Shown here piece by piece: positions 23,431-32,946 of a DNA stretch of 64,000 nt. A program made the position numbers and the translations under genes. The DNA is from Lacrimispora sinapis (GTDB lineage: Bacteria; Bacillota; Clostridia; Lachnospirales; Lachnospiraceae). A model generated the notes under the pieces. That model was not told where the DNA came from, searched no databases, and saw only the letters and a list, made by a program, of their open reading frames with translations. Position 1 is the first letter of the stretch, and each line of letters begins with the position of its first letter. Location of the stretch: contig NZ_CP141832.1 of the NCBI RefSeq assembly GCF_043633585.1, positions 3,658,001 to 3,722,000 on the forward strand, given 5' to 3'.

Positions 23431-25149
23431 CTATGAATGGCTCTGACTATCCTGGAACAAATGGAAACGTTCCACAAGCTGCTCCAGATACGCCGCCTGG
23501 CCGGAGAGTTCCTCGCTGGCTGCAGCACTCTCCTCTGCGGTTGCGGAATTGGTCTGGACCACCTGGGAGATCTGGCTGACCCGTTCTGATATGTTTTCTA
23601 CAGATTCTGCCTGCTTTTCGGAAGCATCTGCAATTAAATTTACCGTATCCACTACCTGAACGGTGGTATTCTTTACCACATCAAGAGAATGAGACGTCTG
23701 CTCTGCAATGGCCATTCCGTTTTCCACTGCTTTTACCGAATTTTCAATCAAAACAGCCGTATCCTTGCTGGCCTCTGCGCTCTTGCTGGCAAGGCTCCGC
23801 ACCTCATCTGCAACAACTGCAAAGCCTTTTCCCGCTTCTCCCGCTCTTGCTGCCTCAACCGCCGCATTCAAAGCCAGGATGTTGGTCTGGAATGCAATAT
23901 CTTCAATGGTCTTAATGATCTTTCCAATCTCCTGGGAAGATTCATTAATCTCATTCATCGCGGAGTTCATGGTGACCATATGAAGATTGCTTTCCTCCAC
24001 TTCCTTCTGCACCTTAGCCGTCAGAGCGTTGGCACTTTGGGCATTCTCTGCATTCTCCCGGATCTGGGAGGAAATGTCTGTAATGGCACCAGTCAGCTCC
24101 TCAAGAGCCATTGCCTGCTCTGTGGAGCCCTGAGATAACATCTGTGCCGCATCCGACACCTGGTCAGAGCTTATGTCAACCTGAACGCTGGACTGATGAA
24201 TATCTCCAAGCGTATTATTAAAACTTTTCAATATTGTAACAAAGGAACTTTTAATCTCTGAAAAATCTCCCATAAAATCCGTAATCTGATCTCTTGGAAC
24301 CGTTAAATCCCCTTTGGACAGACGCAGGAGAATGGAAGAAATCTCCGTAACATAAGAATCCAGAATGGTCATAGTGCTTCTCAAGCTGTCCGCAAGAAAA
24401 CCAATCTCATCCTTTGACTGATAGGTAATGTATCTGGAGGCTTTTAAATCACCCTTAGACATTTCCTTCGCCGCTACGTCAAGCTCTTCTAACGGTTTGA
24501 CAATGGATCTTGAAAAACGCATCGCAATCAACGCACAGACGAAAACCCCTATGATCATTGCGCCAATTCCCATTACCACTGCATTCCGGTTGGTCCCATT
24601 TGCCTCATCTACAAATCCTTCCGCATCACTGGACACCGACTGAGCCAGATTGATTACCTTCCCTTTTAAATCCTCATACTTTGGTTCATAGACATTCTTG
24701 ATCATAGTTCTGGCTTCATCTGATTTGCCCTGAGCCGCCAACTTCAGTACTGCTGCCTGGATCTGATCGGACTCCTCAAGCCCGCTTTTGATTTCAGTCA
24801 GTATCTGTTTCTCATTCTCTTTTTTTAATAAAGTTTCCAGATTAGCCAACGCTGTCTGCATATCTGCAGAGTCCTTGTCAATCAGGGACTTTGCCTGGTT
24901 TCCTGCACTTGCAATATCCGATTTCTTTTCACTTGCCAGCCGGTAAAGCACCATCTGGCTGTCCAAAAGGTTGCGGCGGATGACCCACATGTTATCCGAT
25001 GCCGCATAAGGCCCCTGATAGAGCTTCCGTAGATTCCCCGATATCCCCATCATCCCCACAAGCATTACCATAACCGCCAGAATACTAAGTAAAATTATGG
25101 CGCTAAAGACAACCACCACTTTGGTTTTTATCTTTCGATTTCTATACAC
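23431..25149 (-). CDS. methyl-accepting chemotaxis protein
   Basis: A 572-residue chemoreceptor. TM1 is near residues 10-32, followed by a four-helix-bundle sensor (4HB_MCP type) of about 150 residues and TM2 near 185-208. A HAMP domain and a second HAMP-like segment follow, then the MCP signalling domain, whose hairpin tip reads EDIAFQTNILALNAAVEAARAG. The tip also contains GKGFAVVADEVRSLASKSAEA. The C-terminus SQSHS lacks a CheR-tethering pentapeptide. It is a single gene with promoter TTGACG-N17-TATAGT (25202-25230). No che core genes are adjacent. Confidence 0.94.
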   Translation of the reverse strand: MYRNRKIKTKVVVVFSAIILLSILAVMVMLVGMMGISGNLRKLYQGPYAASDNMWVIRRNLLDSQMVLYRLASEKKSDIASAGNQAKSLIDKDSADMQTALANLETLLKKENEKQILTEIKSGLEESDQIQAAVLKLAAQGKSDEARTMIKNVYEPKYEDLKGKVINLAQSVSSDAEGFVDEANGTNRNAVVMGIGAMIIGVFVCALIAMRFSRSIVKPLEELDVAAKEMSKGDLKASRYITYQSKDEIGFLADSLRSTMTILDSYVTEISSILLRLSKGDLTVPRDQITDFMGDFSEIKSSFVTILKSFNNTLGDIHQSSVQVDISSDQVSDAAQMLSQGSTEQAMALEELTGAITDISSQIRENAENAQSANALTAKVQKEVEESNLHMVTMNSAMNEINESSQEIGKIIKTIEDIAFQTNILALNAAVEAARAGEAGKGFAVVADEVRSLASKSAEASKDTAVLIENSVKAVENGMAIAEQTSHSLDVVKNTTVQVVDTVNLIADASEKQAESVENISERVSQISQVVQTNSATAEESAAASEELSGQAAYLEQLVERFHLFQDSQSHS

Positions 25150-25201
25150 AACTCTGCCTCCACTTATCTCCTCTTTAAAAGGGGTTATTTATTCAGTGGC
25201 T

Positions 25202-25230
25202 ACTATAGCACCGTTTATAGACATCGTCAA
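25202..25230 (-). promoter_or_regulatory. promoter of chemoreceptor gene
   Basis: Minus-strand TTGACG (25225-25230), 17-bp spacer, TATAGT (25202-25207). Confidence 0.7.
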
Positions 25231-25299
25231 TCGTTACATTTACCATATCATACCAATTATTTTAAAAAAATACATAACTGCTTTCCAAGGCTGGAAAAA

Positions 25300-25347
25300 G
25301 AAAAAAAGATACCCCTGCACAGTTTCCTGCGGGATATCTTTTATCTT
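25300..25347 (-). terminator. terminator of F-type ATPase operon
   Basis: Minus-strand GATATCCCGCAGG pairs with a downstream GCAGGGGTATC arm (imperfect), followed by TTTTTTTC, immediately after the atpC stop. Confidence 0.75.
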
Positions 25348-25351
25348 TGTT

Positions 25352-25792
25352 CTATTTCCTATCAGATCCCATTTTTTGCTTTGTGCGCAGCCTTGCCAGT
25401 GATCTGGCTAAAGATGCTTCAAAATGAGAATGCTCCTGAAGGCTCTTGCTCTGTCTCAGCTGTTCCTCCGCTCTTTCCCTGGCTTCTTCGGCCCGGCGTT
25501 CATCAATGTCCTCCGGACGTTCCGCGGTATCTACAATGACGGTAACACGGTTATTGATAATCTGGGCAAATCCATTGCCCACCAAACCGCTGATCCATTG
25601 ACCGTTTGCGTCAAGTAAACGCATTTCCCCGATCGCAATGGCAATCACCATGTTTTCATGCTGGGGAAGAACTGCCTTTTCCCCATCCAACAGAGGAATG
25701 ATCAGCTCCTGACAGGAACCTTTGTAAAACACCTTATCGCTGGCAAGAACCTGAAGGAAAAATGTTTTCGTACTCACAGGCAGCACCTCCAA
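25352..25792 (-). CDS. atpC: F-type ATP synthase epsilon subunit
   Basis: A 146-residue epsilon subunit. The N-terminal beta-sandwich has LQVLASDKVFYKGSCQELIIPLLDG; the C-terminal helical part (about 90-146) is rich in Arg/Glu. It is the last gene of atpBEFHAGDC, two bases after atpD. It couples rotor gamma to the c-ring and can inhibit ATP hydrolysis. Confidence 0.93.
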   Translation of the reverse strand: MEVLPVSTKTFFLQVLASDKVFYKGSCQELIIPLLDGEKAVLPQHENMVIAIAIGEMRLLDANGQWISGLVGNGFAQIINNRVTVIVDTAERPEDIDERRAEEARERAEEQLRQSKSLQEHSHFEASLARSLARLRTKQKMGSDRK

Positions 25793-25793
25793 G

Positions 25794-27188
25794 TTAAGCC
25801 TCTAATTTCCTGGCCTTTTCAATGACCTCATCAATGGTTCCTACATTAAAGAACGCAGCCTCCGGATACTGGTCCATCTCGCCGTCTACGATCGCCTTAA
25901 ATCCGCGGACCGTCTCTTTAAGAGGAACGTACTTACCGGAAACACCGGTAAAGTTCTCTGCAACAGAGAATGGCTGGGATAAGAACTTCTGGATCTTTCT
26001 TGCCCGGTATACGGTGGTCTTATCGTCATCGCCTAATTCTTCCATACCCAGGATCGCAATGATATCCTGAAGCTCTTTGTATTTCTGAAGCAGCTCCTGT
26101 ACCTTACGCGCAACTTCATAATGCTCTTCCCCTACCACATCAGGTTCCAGGATACGGGAGTTGGATTCCAACGGATCAACCGCCGGATAAATACCCTGCT
26201 CCACGATCTTTCTGGATAAAACAGTGGTGGCATCCAGATGTGCGAAGGTTGTTGCCGGAGCCGGGTCTGTCAAGTCATCGGCCGGTACATATACAGCCTG
26301 AACCGAGGTAACGGAACCATTTCTTGTGGAAGTGATTCTCTCCTGAAGTTCTCCCATCTCCGTAGCAAGCGTTGGCTGATAACCAACCGCAGAAGGCATA
26401 CGTCCAAGAAGAGCGGAAACCTCTGATCCTGCCTGGGTAAAACGGAAAATATTATCAATGAACAAAAGCACGTTTTTATGCTCTTCATCACGGAAATACT
26501 CTGCCATGGTAAGTCCTGTTTCGGCTACACGCATACGTGCGCCCGGCGGCTCATTCATCTGACCGAATACCAAAGCGGTCTTAGAAATAACACCAGATTC
26601 TCCCATCTCGGTCCAAAGATCATTACCCTCACGGGAACGCTCTCCAACACCGGTAAAGATGGAATATCCGCCGTGCTCGGTTGCGATGTTATGAATCAGC
26701 TCCTGAATCAGAACCGTCTTACCAACACCAGCACCTCCGAACAGACCTACCTTTCCGCCTTTTGCATAAGGAGCCAAAAGATCAATAACCTTAATTCCTG
26801 TCTCCAGGATCTCAGCTACCGGACTCTGATCCTCAAAAGCCGGCGGGTCTCTGTGGATGACCCATTCCGGACCACCGGATAACTGCTCTCCGTTATCAAT
26901 GGTCTCACCAAGTACATTAAAGAGACGTCCCAGAGTCTGCTCTCCAACCGGAACTTTAATACCCTCTCCGGTTGCAGTTACTTCCATACCTCTGCTCAAT
27001 CCTTCGCTGGAAGCCAGCATGATACAACGGACGGTACCATTGCCCATATGCTGGGCAACTTCCATTACGCAGCGCTTTCCTTCATTGATCACCTCAAGGG
27101 CGTCTTTAATTGCAGGAAGCTCACTGCCCTCTAAAAACTCAACATCTACTACAGGTCCCAGGACCTGAACGATCTTACCTTTATTCAT
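25794..27188 (-). CDS. atpD: F-type ATP synthase beta subunit
   Basis: A 464-residue catalytic subunit with Walker A GGAGVGKT, GERSREGNDL containing the catalytic Glu, and the ALLGRMPSAVGYQPTLATEMG region. Length and sequence are ordinary for the family. It is transcribed with the other atp genes, with about 60 bases between atpG and atpD. Confidence 0.97.
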   Translation of the reverse strand: MNKGKIVQVLGPVVDVEFLEGSELPAIKDALEVINEGKRCVMEVAQHMGNGTVRCIMLASSEGLSRGMEVTATGEGIKVPVGEQTLGRLFNVLGETIDNGEQLSGGPEWVIHRDPPAFEDQSPVAEILETGIKVIDLLAPYAKGGKVGLFGGAGVGKTVLIQELIHNIATEHGGYSIFTGVGERSREGNDLWTEMGESGVISKTALVFGQMNEPPGARMRVAETGLTMAEYFRDEEHKNVLLFIDNIFRFTQAGSEVSALLGRMPSAVGYQPTLATEMGELQERITSTRNGSVTSVQAVYVPADDLTDPAPATTFAHLDATTVLSRKIVEQGIYPAVDPLESNSRILEPDVVGEEHYEVARKVQELLQKYKELQDIIAILGMEELGDDDKTTVYRARKIQKFLSQPFSVAENFTGVSGKYVPLKETVRGFKAIVDGEMDQYPEAAFFNVGTIDEVIEKARKLEA

Positions 27189-27249
27189 ATTCTGTTACTC
27201 ACAGTCGTGAGGACTCCTCCTCTCTCAATTCATAGAAAACACGATGAAG

Positions 27250-28146
27250 CTACGCTTTCTTCCTTTTTTTCTTCTGGGCTTTCGCCCCGCTGATTACCTC
27301 AGTGATTTCCTGAGTAATGGCCGCCTGTCGGACACGGTTGTAGGTAATGGCCAGTTCATCAAGCATATCCTGAGCACTATTCGTCGCAGCCTGCATCGCC
27401 ATCATTCTGGAATTCTGCTCGCTGGAATAGGATTCCACCAGACCGCCGTAGATGAATCCTGCAATATAATTGGGCACAATAGCATTGATCACGGCTTCAG
27501 GAGAAGGACTCATGGTGATTTCCTCCAAATGCACGTTTACCGGAACATTCAGAGATATCTGCTGCTTTGGAATCGGAAGAAGCTGCTTTACTTCCGCTTC
27601 CATCTTCATAGCATTGACCATTCTGGTGTAAATCATATACACCTCATCAAGTTTTCCAGACAGAAAATAATCCACGATCTTTTCTTGTATGATTCTGGCC
27701 CGGCTCATATTAGGCTTTTGTACCGTATACCGGAAATCCTGTTCCACCGGGATACCTTTTTTTGTAAAATACTGCTGTCCCAACTCTCCTACTACGAACA
27801 GCATAGGATTACCACCCTTGTCAATCTGCTCCTGGGCCAGTTTAAATACATTATGATTATAAGCACCCGCAAGTCCTTTATCAGCAGTCACCACGATATA
27901 GCCGATCTTACGGTCTTCTTTCTTGATCTCCGGCCGGGTATCCAGATAAGGATCATCAATATCAGGGGTATGTCTGATGATTCTTGCGATGGTGCTCTGC
28001 AGCGTATAAAAATAAGGCTCTGTATCAGTCAGGGCTTTCCTTGCCCTTTTAAGCTTTGACGAGGAAATGGTATACATCGCATTGGTAATTTTCATGGTGC
28101 TTTTGATGCTGTTTATTCTGCTTTGTATCTCTCTCGCATTTGCCAT
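27250..28146 (-). CDS. atpG: F-type ATP synthase gamma subunit
   Basis: A 298-residue central-stalk subunit. The N-terminal helix (IQSRINSIKSTMKITNAM) and C-terminal helix (AMQAATNSAQDMLDEL, ITQEITEVISGA) that form the rotating coiled coil are both present. It lies four bases after atpA. Confidence 0.96.
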   Translation of the reverse strand: MANAREIQSRINSIKSTMKITNAMYTISSSKLKRARKALTDTEPYFYTLQSTIARIIRHTPDIDDPYLDTRPEIKKEDRKIGYIVVTADKGLAGAYNHNVFKLAQEQIDKGGNPMLFVVGELGQQYFTKKGIPVEQDFRYTVQKPNMSRARIIQEKIVDYFLSGKLDEVYMIYTRMVNAMKMEAEVKQLLPIPKQQISLNVPVNVHLEEITMSPSPEAVINAIVPNYIAGFIYGGLVESYSSEQNSRMMAMQAATNSAQDMLDELAITYNRVRQAAITQEITEVISGAKAQKKKRKKA

Positions 28147-28149
28147 ATC

Positions 28150-29667
28150 TTACACCCGTTTCTTTATATAATCAACCGCTGTATCAAGGATTTTCTGTTT
28201 CAGCTCGTCAGATAATGCTCTGGTTTCTTCGATTTCTTTGCCGATTTCCGGATGTGCATTGTCAAAGTATTCAAGAAGCTCTCTTTGGAAATCCTTGATC
28301 TTGGAAACTTCAATATCCAGTAACAGGCGGTTATTGGCTACGACCAGACTGATGACCTGTGCATGAAGGCTCAACGGATGACATAACGGCTGTTTTAACA
28401 GCTCCGTAAGTCCTCTTCCGTATTGGATCTGCTCCTTGGTTGCTGCATCAAGATCCGAACTGAACTGGGTAAATACTTCCATTTCACGGCACTGTGCCAG
28501 ATCAATACGAATGCTGCCTGCTGCCTTTTTCATTGCTTTGGTCTGTGCCGCACCACCAACACGGGATACGGAAAGACCAACGTTTACGGCCGGTCTCATA
28601 CCGGAGAAAAAGAGATCACTCTCCAGGAAAATCTGTCCGTCGGTAATAGAAATAACGTTGGTAGGAATATATGCCGCCACGTCTCCCGCCTGGGTTTCAA
28701 TGATTGGAAGGGCTGTAATAGAACCGCCTCCAAGCTCATCCTTTAACCGGCTGGAACGCTCAAGCAGTCTGGAATGAAGATAGAAAACATCACCAGGATA
28801 TGCCTCACGTCCGGGAGAACGCTCTAAAAGCAGTGACAGAGAACGGTAAGCAACTGCGTGCTTGGATAAATCATCATACACAATCAGTACGTCTTTTCCC
28901 TTATACATGAAATACTCTGCAAGAGCCGTTCCGGAATAAGGGGCGATATACTGAAGGGGTGCAGGCTCACTGGCAGAGGAGGATACCACAATGGTATAGT
29001 CCATGGCGCCGTAATGAGTCAGCGTATTAACCAGTTTTGCAACTGTAGAAGCCTTCTGTCCAATCGCAACATAAACACAGATCACATCTTTCCCCTTCTG
29101 GTTTAAGATGGTGTCGGTGGCGATAGACGTCTTACCGGTCTGACGGTCACCGATGATCAGCTCTCTCTGTCCGCGTCCGATAGGGAACATGGAGTCGATC
29201 GCAAGGATTCCTGTTTCCATAGGAACGGACACGCTCTTACGGTCAACGATTCCAGGTGCCTCATTCTCAATCGGACGGTAATCGTCGGAAACGATATCGC
29301 TCTTACCATCGATCGGGGCGCCAAGAGAGTTCACTACTCTTCCAATGAAGCCATCGCCTACCGGAATACCGGCACGTTTCTTGGTTCTTGTAACCTTGGA
29401 GCCTTCTTTTACTTCTCGGTCGGAACCAAACAGGATGCATCCGATATCTTCTCTTCTGATATCCTGGACCATACCTTTGATTCCATTATCAAATACAACG
29501 ATTTCTCCGTACATTGCATGATCAATTCCATAAACCGTTGCAATGCCGTCGCCTACGCTGATGACAGTTCCCACTTCCTGGTCCCTGGCATGCGTTTCAT
29601 AATCTTCAATTTCACTTCTTAAAATAGAAATAATTTCATCTGAATTGATGGAAGCCAAGCTTTTCAC
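28150..29667 (-). CDS. atpA: F-type ATP synthase alpha subunit
   Basis: A 505-residue non-catalytic nucleotide-binding subunit with Walker A GDRQTGKT, the ERSPGREAYPGDVFYLHSRL segment containing the Arg finger region, and PTNVISITDGQI. It overlaps the atpH stop (ATGA). Family-typical in every respect. Confidence 0.97.
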   Translation of the reverse strand: MKSLASINSDEIISILRSEIEDYETHARDQEVGTVISVGDGIATVYGIDHAMYGEIVVFDNGIKGMVQDIRREDIGCILFGSDREVKEGSKVTRTKKRAGIPVGDGFIGRVVNSLGAPIDGKSDIVSDDYRPIENEAPGIVDRKSVSVPMETGILAIDSMFPIGRGQRELIIGDRQTGKTSIATDTILNQKGKDVICVYVAIGQKASTVAKLVNTLTHYGAMDYTIVVSSSASEPAPLQYIAPYSGTALAEYFMYKGKDVLIVYDDLSKHAVAYRSLSLLLERSPGREAYPGDVFYLHSRLLERSSRLKDELGGGSITALPIIETQAGDVAAYIPTNVISITDGQIFLESDLFFSGMRPAVNVGLSVSRVGGAAQTKAMKKAAGSIRIDLAQCREMEVFTQFSSDLDAATKEQIQYGRGLTELLKQPLCHPLSLHAQVISLVVANNRLLLDIEVSKIKDFQRELLEYFDNAHPEIGKEIEETRALSDELKQKILDTAVDYIKKRV

Positions 29668-30167
29668 CTCCGCATTATTTTTTGTTCTAATTGTTTCAGA
29701 CGTCCCTTTAAGCTCCAGTCCGTTTCCACATCACCTACACGGAGAATGAATCCACCGATTAAACTGGCATCTTCGATCAAGTAGAGTCTTACGTCCTTTT
29801 TGTCGTACTTTCTGCAAAGCATCGCCTTTATTTCCCGTAACTGTTCCTCGTCGGGCTTTGTCACGTAGTACAAAGAAGCTTCCAATATCCCTTCTTCTTC
29901 TAATACATGCGCACGCCAAGCCTTAAATATATCACCGGCAAGGTCCATATCCCGGCGGTCAACCAAAACCTTTAAAAAGGTTATCATCTCCTGGGGAAAT
30001 ACCCGTTCGATCACCCGATGCTTGCTGCTTATTGCAATGACTGGGCTGCTTAAAGCATGTTTAAGCTCCGGCACTACCTTTAGCACCAGAGCTGCTTCTT
30101 CAATGGCCGTTTTTGGAACGGACATCTCATAAAGCACCCGTCCATAATTAATTGCTGCCTGCGTCAT
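29664..30167 (-). CDS. atpH: F-type ATP synthase delta subunit
   Basis: A 167-residue OSCP/delta subunit with conserved N-terminal AAINYGRVLYEMSV and C-terminal LIGGFILRVGDVETDWSLKGRL. The start at ATG 30167 has AGGTG eight bases upstream; two in-frame starts just before it are possible. It overlaps the end of atpF by 20 bases. Confidence 0.92.
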   Translation of the reverse strand: MTQAAINYGRVLYEMSVPKTAIEEAALVLKVVPELKHALSSPVIAISSKHRVIERVFPQEMITFLKVLVDRRDMDLAGDIFKAWRAHVLEEEGILEASLYYVTKPDEEQLREIKAMLCRKYDKKDVRLYLIEDASLIGGFILRVGDVETDWSLKGRLKQLEQKIMRR

Positions 30168-30648
30168 GGGCATCACCTGCTTCTGCTAAAAATGAATCGT
30201 AAAGCGCCTTGTTTGACATCGCACTCGCTTCCTGATTAACTACCTTGGCCGCTGCTGCAATCACTAAGCCTGCGATCTGCGTCTTAGCTTCACGCAAAGC
30301 TTTTTCCTGATCAGCTTCTGCTTTTTTCTGCGCTTCTGCTATCAGCCGGCCAGCCTCTTCATCCGCATTCTTTAAAATACGGTCGTACTGAGCCTTTGCC
30401 TGGTTCTTTGCTTCTTCGATAATCTTTAATCCTTCTTCTGAGGAGGCAGCCAGTTTCTCTTCATACTGCTTTTTGATCTCTGCCGCCTGCCCCTCAGTAT
30501 TCCTGGCATTTGAAATACTGTTCTCAATCATTGCCTGCCGTTTATTGATAATACCCATAACCGGCTGAATCAGGAAGTGCCTAAGCAAAAAATACAGGAC
30601 AATAAGATTAACTATATTCCATACAACGTTCATATCCAGTCTAAGCAT
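30148..30648 (-). CDS. atpF: F-type ATP synthase b subunit
   Basis: A 166-residue peripheral stalk subunit. One N-terminal membrane helix (WNIVNLIVLYFLLRHFLI) is followed by a long charged coiled coil rich in Ala, Glu, Lys and Gln (residues ~35-150). Family-typical. Confidence 0.94.
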   Translation of the reverse strand: MLRLDMNVVWNIVNLIVLYFLLRHFLIQPVMGIINKRQAMIENSISNARNTEGQAAEIKKQYEEKLAASSEEGLKIIEEAKNQAKAQYDRILKNADEEAGRLIAEAQKKAEADQEKALREAKTQIAGLVIAAAAKVVNQEASAMSNKALYDSFLAEAGDAHDAGSN

Positions 30649-30702
30649 CTTTACCGCCTGCCTTTCTTTCTAAATTTTCCAACATAATCCCGTTCAAAGG
30701 CA

Positions 30703-30921
30703 TTATTTAAGGAATAAGATGATAAGAAGGGAAACAACGAAACCATAGATGGCAGTTGCCTCTGCAAGTGCACAACCTAATAAGAGAGCCTTGCTGATCT
30801 TGCCTTCTGCCTCTGGCTGTCTTGCAATAGCATCTACAGACTTAGCTGTTGCTAAACCAATACCTACACCCGCACCAATACCTGTTAATACTGCGATTCC
30901 TGCTCCAATTGCTGTAAACAT
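30703..30921 (-). CDS. atpE: F-type ATP synthase c subunit
   Basis: A 72-residue two-helix c-ring subunit with the ARQPEA loop and ion-carrying Glu54 in ALAEATAIYG. Positions that ligate Na+ in Ilyobacter-type rings (Gln32 in helix 1 and Ser66 next to the Glu) are Ile and Ala here, which points to proton coupling. This is an inference by eye-alignment. Confidence 0.95.
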   Translation of the reverse strand: MFTAIGAGIAVLTGIGAGVGIGLATAKSVDAIARQPEAEGKISKALLLGCALAEATAIYGFVVSLLIILFLK

Positions 30922-30950
30922 AATAATCTCTCCTTTAATTTGAACTGTTT

Positions 30951-31646
30951 TTACTCTACTGACTCTTTTAAGAAAAGTGCAGTCAGAAACACAAATACAT
31001 ACGCCTGAATCAATCCGTCAAAAATATCAAAATATAAGGAAAACGGAATCGGTACAATCGGCGCTGCAACCAGCTTTATAAGCTCCATAACTACAAACGC
31101 TCCTAAAACATTACCAAACAATCGCATGCAAAGCGACAAAGGTTTAATAAATACTTCCAGGACGTTGATCGGTGCAATAATAGCCACCGGCTCTGCAAAA
31201 CCCTTAATAAAGCCCTTTAGACCTTTCTTATGAAAGCCTGCATATTCAATCAGCAGAATGCTCATAATAGCAAGCGCTGCGGTGGCATTTAAATCTTTGG
31301 TAGGCGGTTTCACACCCAGCAAACCAATCAAATTGGCCACACCGACATAAATTGCCACAGAAATCAAATAGGGGATATAACGTTTTTGTTCCTTACCAAT
31401 GAGATCCTCAAAGAACCCGTAAAGTCCCCCAACGGCTAATTCCAATACCTGCTGCTTCCTTCCAGGGTTCTCAACCTTTAAATTTCTTACCAGGCAAATA
31501 GAAAGCAGGGTCAGAACCGCCATGATAACCCATGTTACCACAACAGATTCCGAAATCTGAATCCCTCCGAATATTGGAATCGTGAATACCGTTTCGCAGT
31601 TCAGTTCTTCCATTAACTTCTCTGCTAAATCCTCCGTAATGCTCAC
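30951..31646 (-). CDS. atpB: F-type ATP synthase a subunit
   Basis: A 231-residue membrane subunit. The fourth helix contains the essential Arg in KPLSLCMRLFGNVLGAFVV, and the C-terminal helix reads GLIQAYVFVFLTALFL. The start is uncertain: the GTG at 31646 is directly adjacent to AAGGAA, and an ATG twelve codons later has only a weak site. It is the first gene of the operon; no atpI precedes it. Confidence 0.93.
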   Translation of the reverse strand: MSITEDLAEKLMEELNCETVFTIPIFGGIQISESVVVTWVIMAVLTLLSICLVRNLKVENPGRKQQVLELAVGGLYGFFEDLIGKEQKRYIPYLISVAIYVGVANLIGLLGVKPPTKDLNATAALAIMSILLIEYAGFHKKGLKGFIKGFAEPVAIIAPINVLEVFIKPLSLCMRLFGNVLGAFVVMELIKLVAAPIVPIPFSLYFDIFDGLIQAYVFVFLTALFLKESVE

Positions 31647-31736
31647 TTCCTTTCTTAGAGACAGTCTTTCTCTTTAATCTATTACCCGTTTGGATTGTAC
31701 TTTTCAATGTACAATATTTCATGAGGTATATGGTGT

Positions 31737-31765
31737 ATCATACTTTCATCTACGAAAATTGTCAA
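31737..31765 (-). promoter_or_regulatory. sigma-A promoter of F-type ATPase operon
   Basis: Minus-strand TTGACA (31760-31765), 17-bp spacer, TATGAT (31737-31742), about 85 bases upstream of atpB. The untranslated leader holds an inverted repeat TTGTAC...GTACAA. Confidence 0.8.
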
Positions 31766-32393
31766 CTTTTTGCAGGTTTCATAACATTTTATTAATGTCT
31801 ACAATTGTTTAAACATTTGGAACAATTTTTTTGCCATAAAATCTTATTTTATTATCCATTTTTTAACGCTAAATGTAACAAAAATGTAAAGTGATTTTCA
31901 TTCAGCTAATTTTTCTAGGTATTACGTAGGTTTTTCCCGGAATAATTTGTGAAATTTAACCACGTTTTTCTTTCATTTTTTAATTTCACCGTCATTACTT
32001 ACTAATATCCAAGTATTTTAAAGGAAATACATGAAAAATAAGACAGGCTTATAAGAAACATCAGGGAATTTGCGTGGAATTTTCACAAATGCTCCCTTAG
32101 CAAAATTTTATGTTATATAGGACTTTCTTCCTATTTAATAGCAACATGCAGAACCGTATAACCTAAAATATTGTTAAGGTATCTTACATCAAGGGAGCAT
32201 GACATTTTGGATTTATAAAGAAACAGATACCCGGAGCATGGAGTTTCAAAGACTTAAATTAACAGATGTTAAGATTTCCTTTAGGTTCCCTATGGTTTCA
32301 ATCTCCATCATGTTTTATAAAGTAAGTATGATTTATTCTTAACCGGATTATTCTTCCGATTTTTAATTTAAATAAGAAGGAATAAAAAACGAA
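31766..32393. other. AT-rich gene-free stretch
   Basis: About 630 bases with no supportable ORF on either strand. The only structure seen is a pair of perfect 10-bp inverted repeats, ATGCTCCCTT (32089-32098) and AAGGGAGCAT (32191-32200), enclosing 92 bases with an internal ATAGGA/TCCTAT hairpin. No repeat copy is found elsewhere in the window. It could be a structured RNA or decayed sequence. Confidence 0.5.
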
Positions 32394-32431
32394 ATAAAAA
32401 AAAGCCAAAGCTTATAACCGCTTCCGCTTCC
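32394..32431 (-). terminator. intrinsic terminator downstream of tRNA-Lys
   Basis: Minus-strand AAGCGGAAGC pairs with GCTTTGGCTT (8 Watson-Crick pairs, one wobble, one mismatch) around ggttataa, followed by eight T. It lies about 95 bases past the tRNA 3' end. Confidence 0.7.
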
Positions 32432-32524
32432 TGCATTCCATGATAAGTTCTCCCCGGATAAATCCGGACAAAGGAAAAGCACCGTCCCCAACGCTCTCCG
32501 TCGTCAAAAACAGTACTTTTTTAG

Positions 32525-32597
32525 TGCGCCTTCGGGGGCTCGAACCCCGGACAAATAGATTAAGAGTCTACTGCTCTACCAACTGAGCTAAAGGCGC
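32525..32597 (-). tRNA. tRNA-Lys (anticodon CUU)
   Basis: A 73-base cloverleaf on the minus strand with acceptor GCGCCTT/AAGGCGC, D-arm AGCTCAGTTGGTAGAGC, and anticodon loop CTCTTAA reading CUU. The T-arm is CCGGGGTTCGAGCCCCG, with discriminator A. The 3' CCA is not encoded. Confidence 0.95.
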
Positions 32598-32707
32598 TTG
32601 TCTTTTGTTTTTTGTTGTGCCCTTGTCTCAAGCACGTGTGTAATTATATAACCGTCTTCAACAAAAGTCAACACTTTTTTTATAAATAATTTACCGTTTT
32701 TAAGTAT

Positions 32708-32860
32708 TTATTTATTTTTCTTATTTTTATCAATATTTGTACCCAGTGTTTTGTTCACTTCCACAAAAGATTTGTTCCAGGAAAGCAGTTTCTTATTTAA
32801 GTCCGTCTTGTCACTGGTTGCCTGGAGAAGCTTTTTTGTAACCTTGTCTTTCATGCCCAT
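32708..32860 (-). CDS. small 50-aa basic hypothetical protein
   Basis: A 50-codon ORF beginning MGMKDKVTKKLLQATSDKTD and ending in a Lys/Asn-rich tail. AGGTG lies seven bases upstream of the ATG at 32860. It has no membrane segment and no recognised domain. It lies between trmB and tRNA-Lys on the same strand. Coding status rests only on the ribosome-binding site and the amphipathic, lysine-rich composition. Confidence 0.45.
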   Translation of the reverse strand: MGMKDKVTKKLLQATSDKTDLNKKLLSWNKSFVEVNKTLGTNIDKNKKNK

Positions 32861-32894
32861 GATCCTGCACCTGCGTTTTCTTTTTCTTTATTAT

Positions 32895-32942
32895 ATGCAG
32901 AACCGGTGCCCTGGTTATAAAAACCCGGCACCGGCAGGGTAA
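32895..32942 (-). terminator. hairpin after trmB
   Basis: Minus-strand CCGGTGCC and GGGCACCGG form an 8-bp G+C-rich stem with a 15-base loop just after the trmB stop. The following sequence is only mildly U-rich. Confidence 0.5.
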
Positions 32943-32946
32943 ATTC

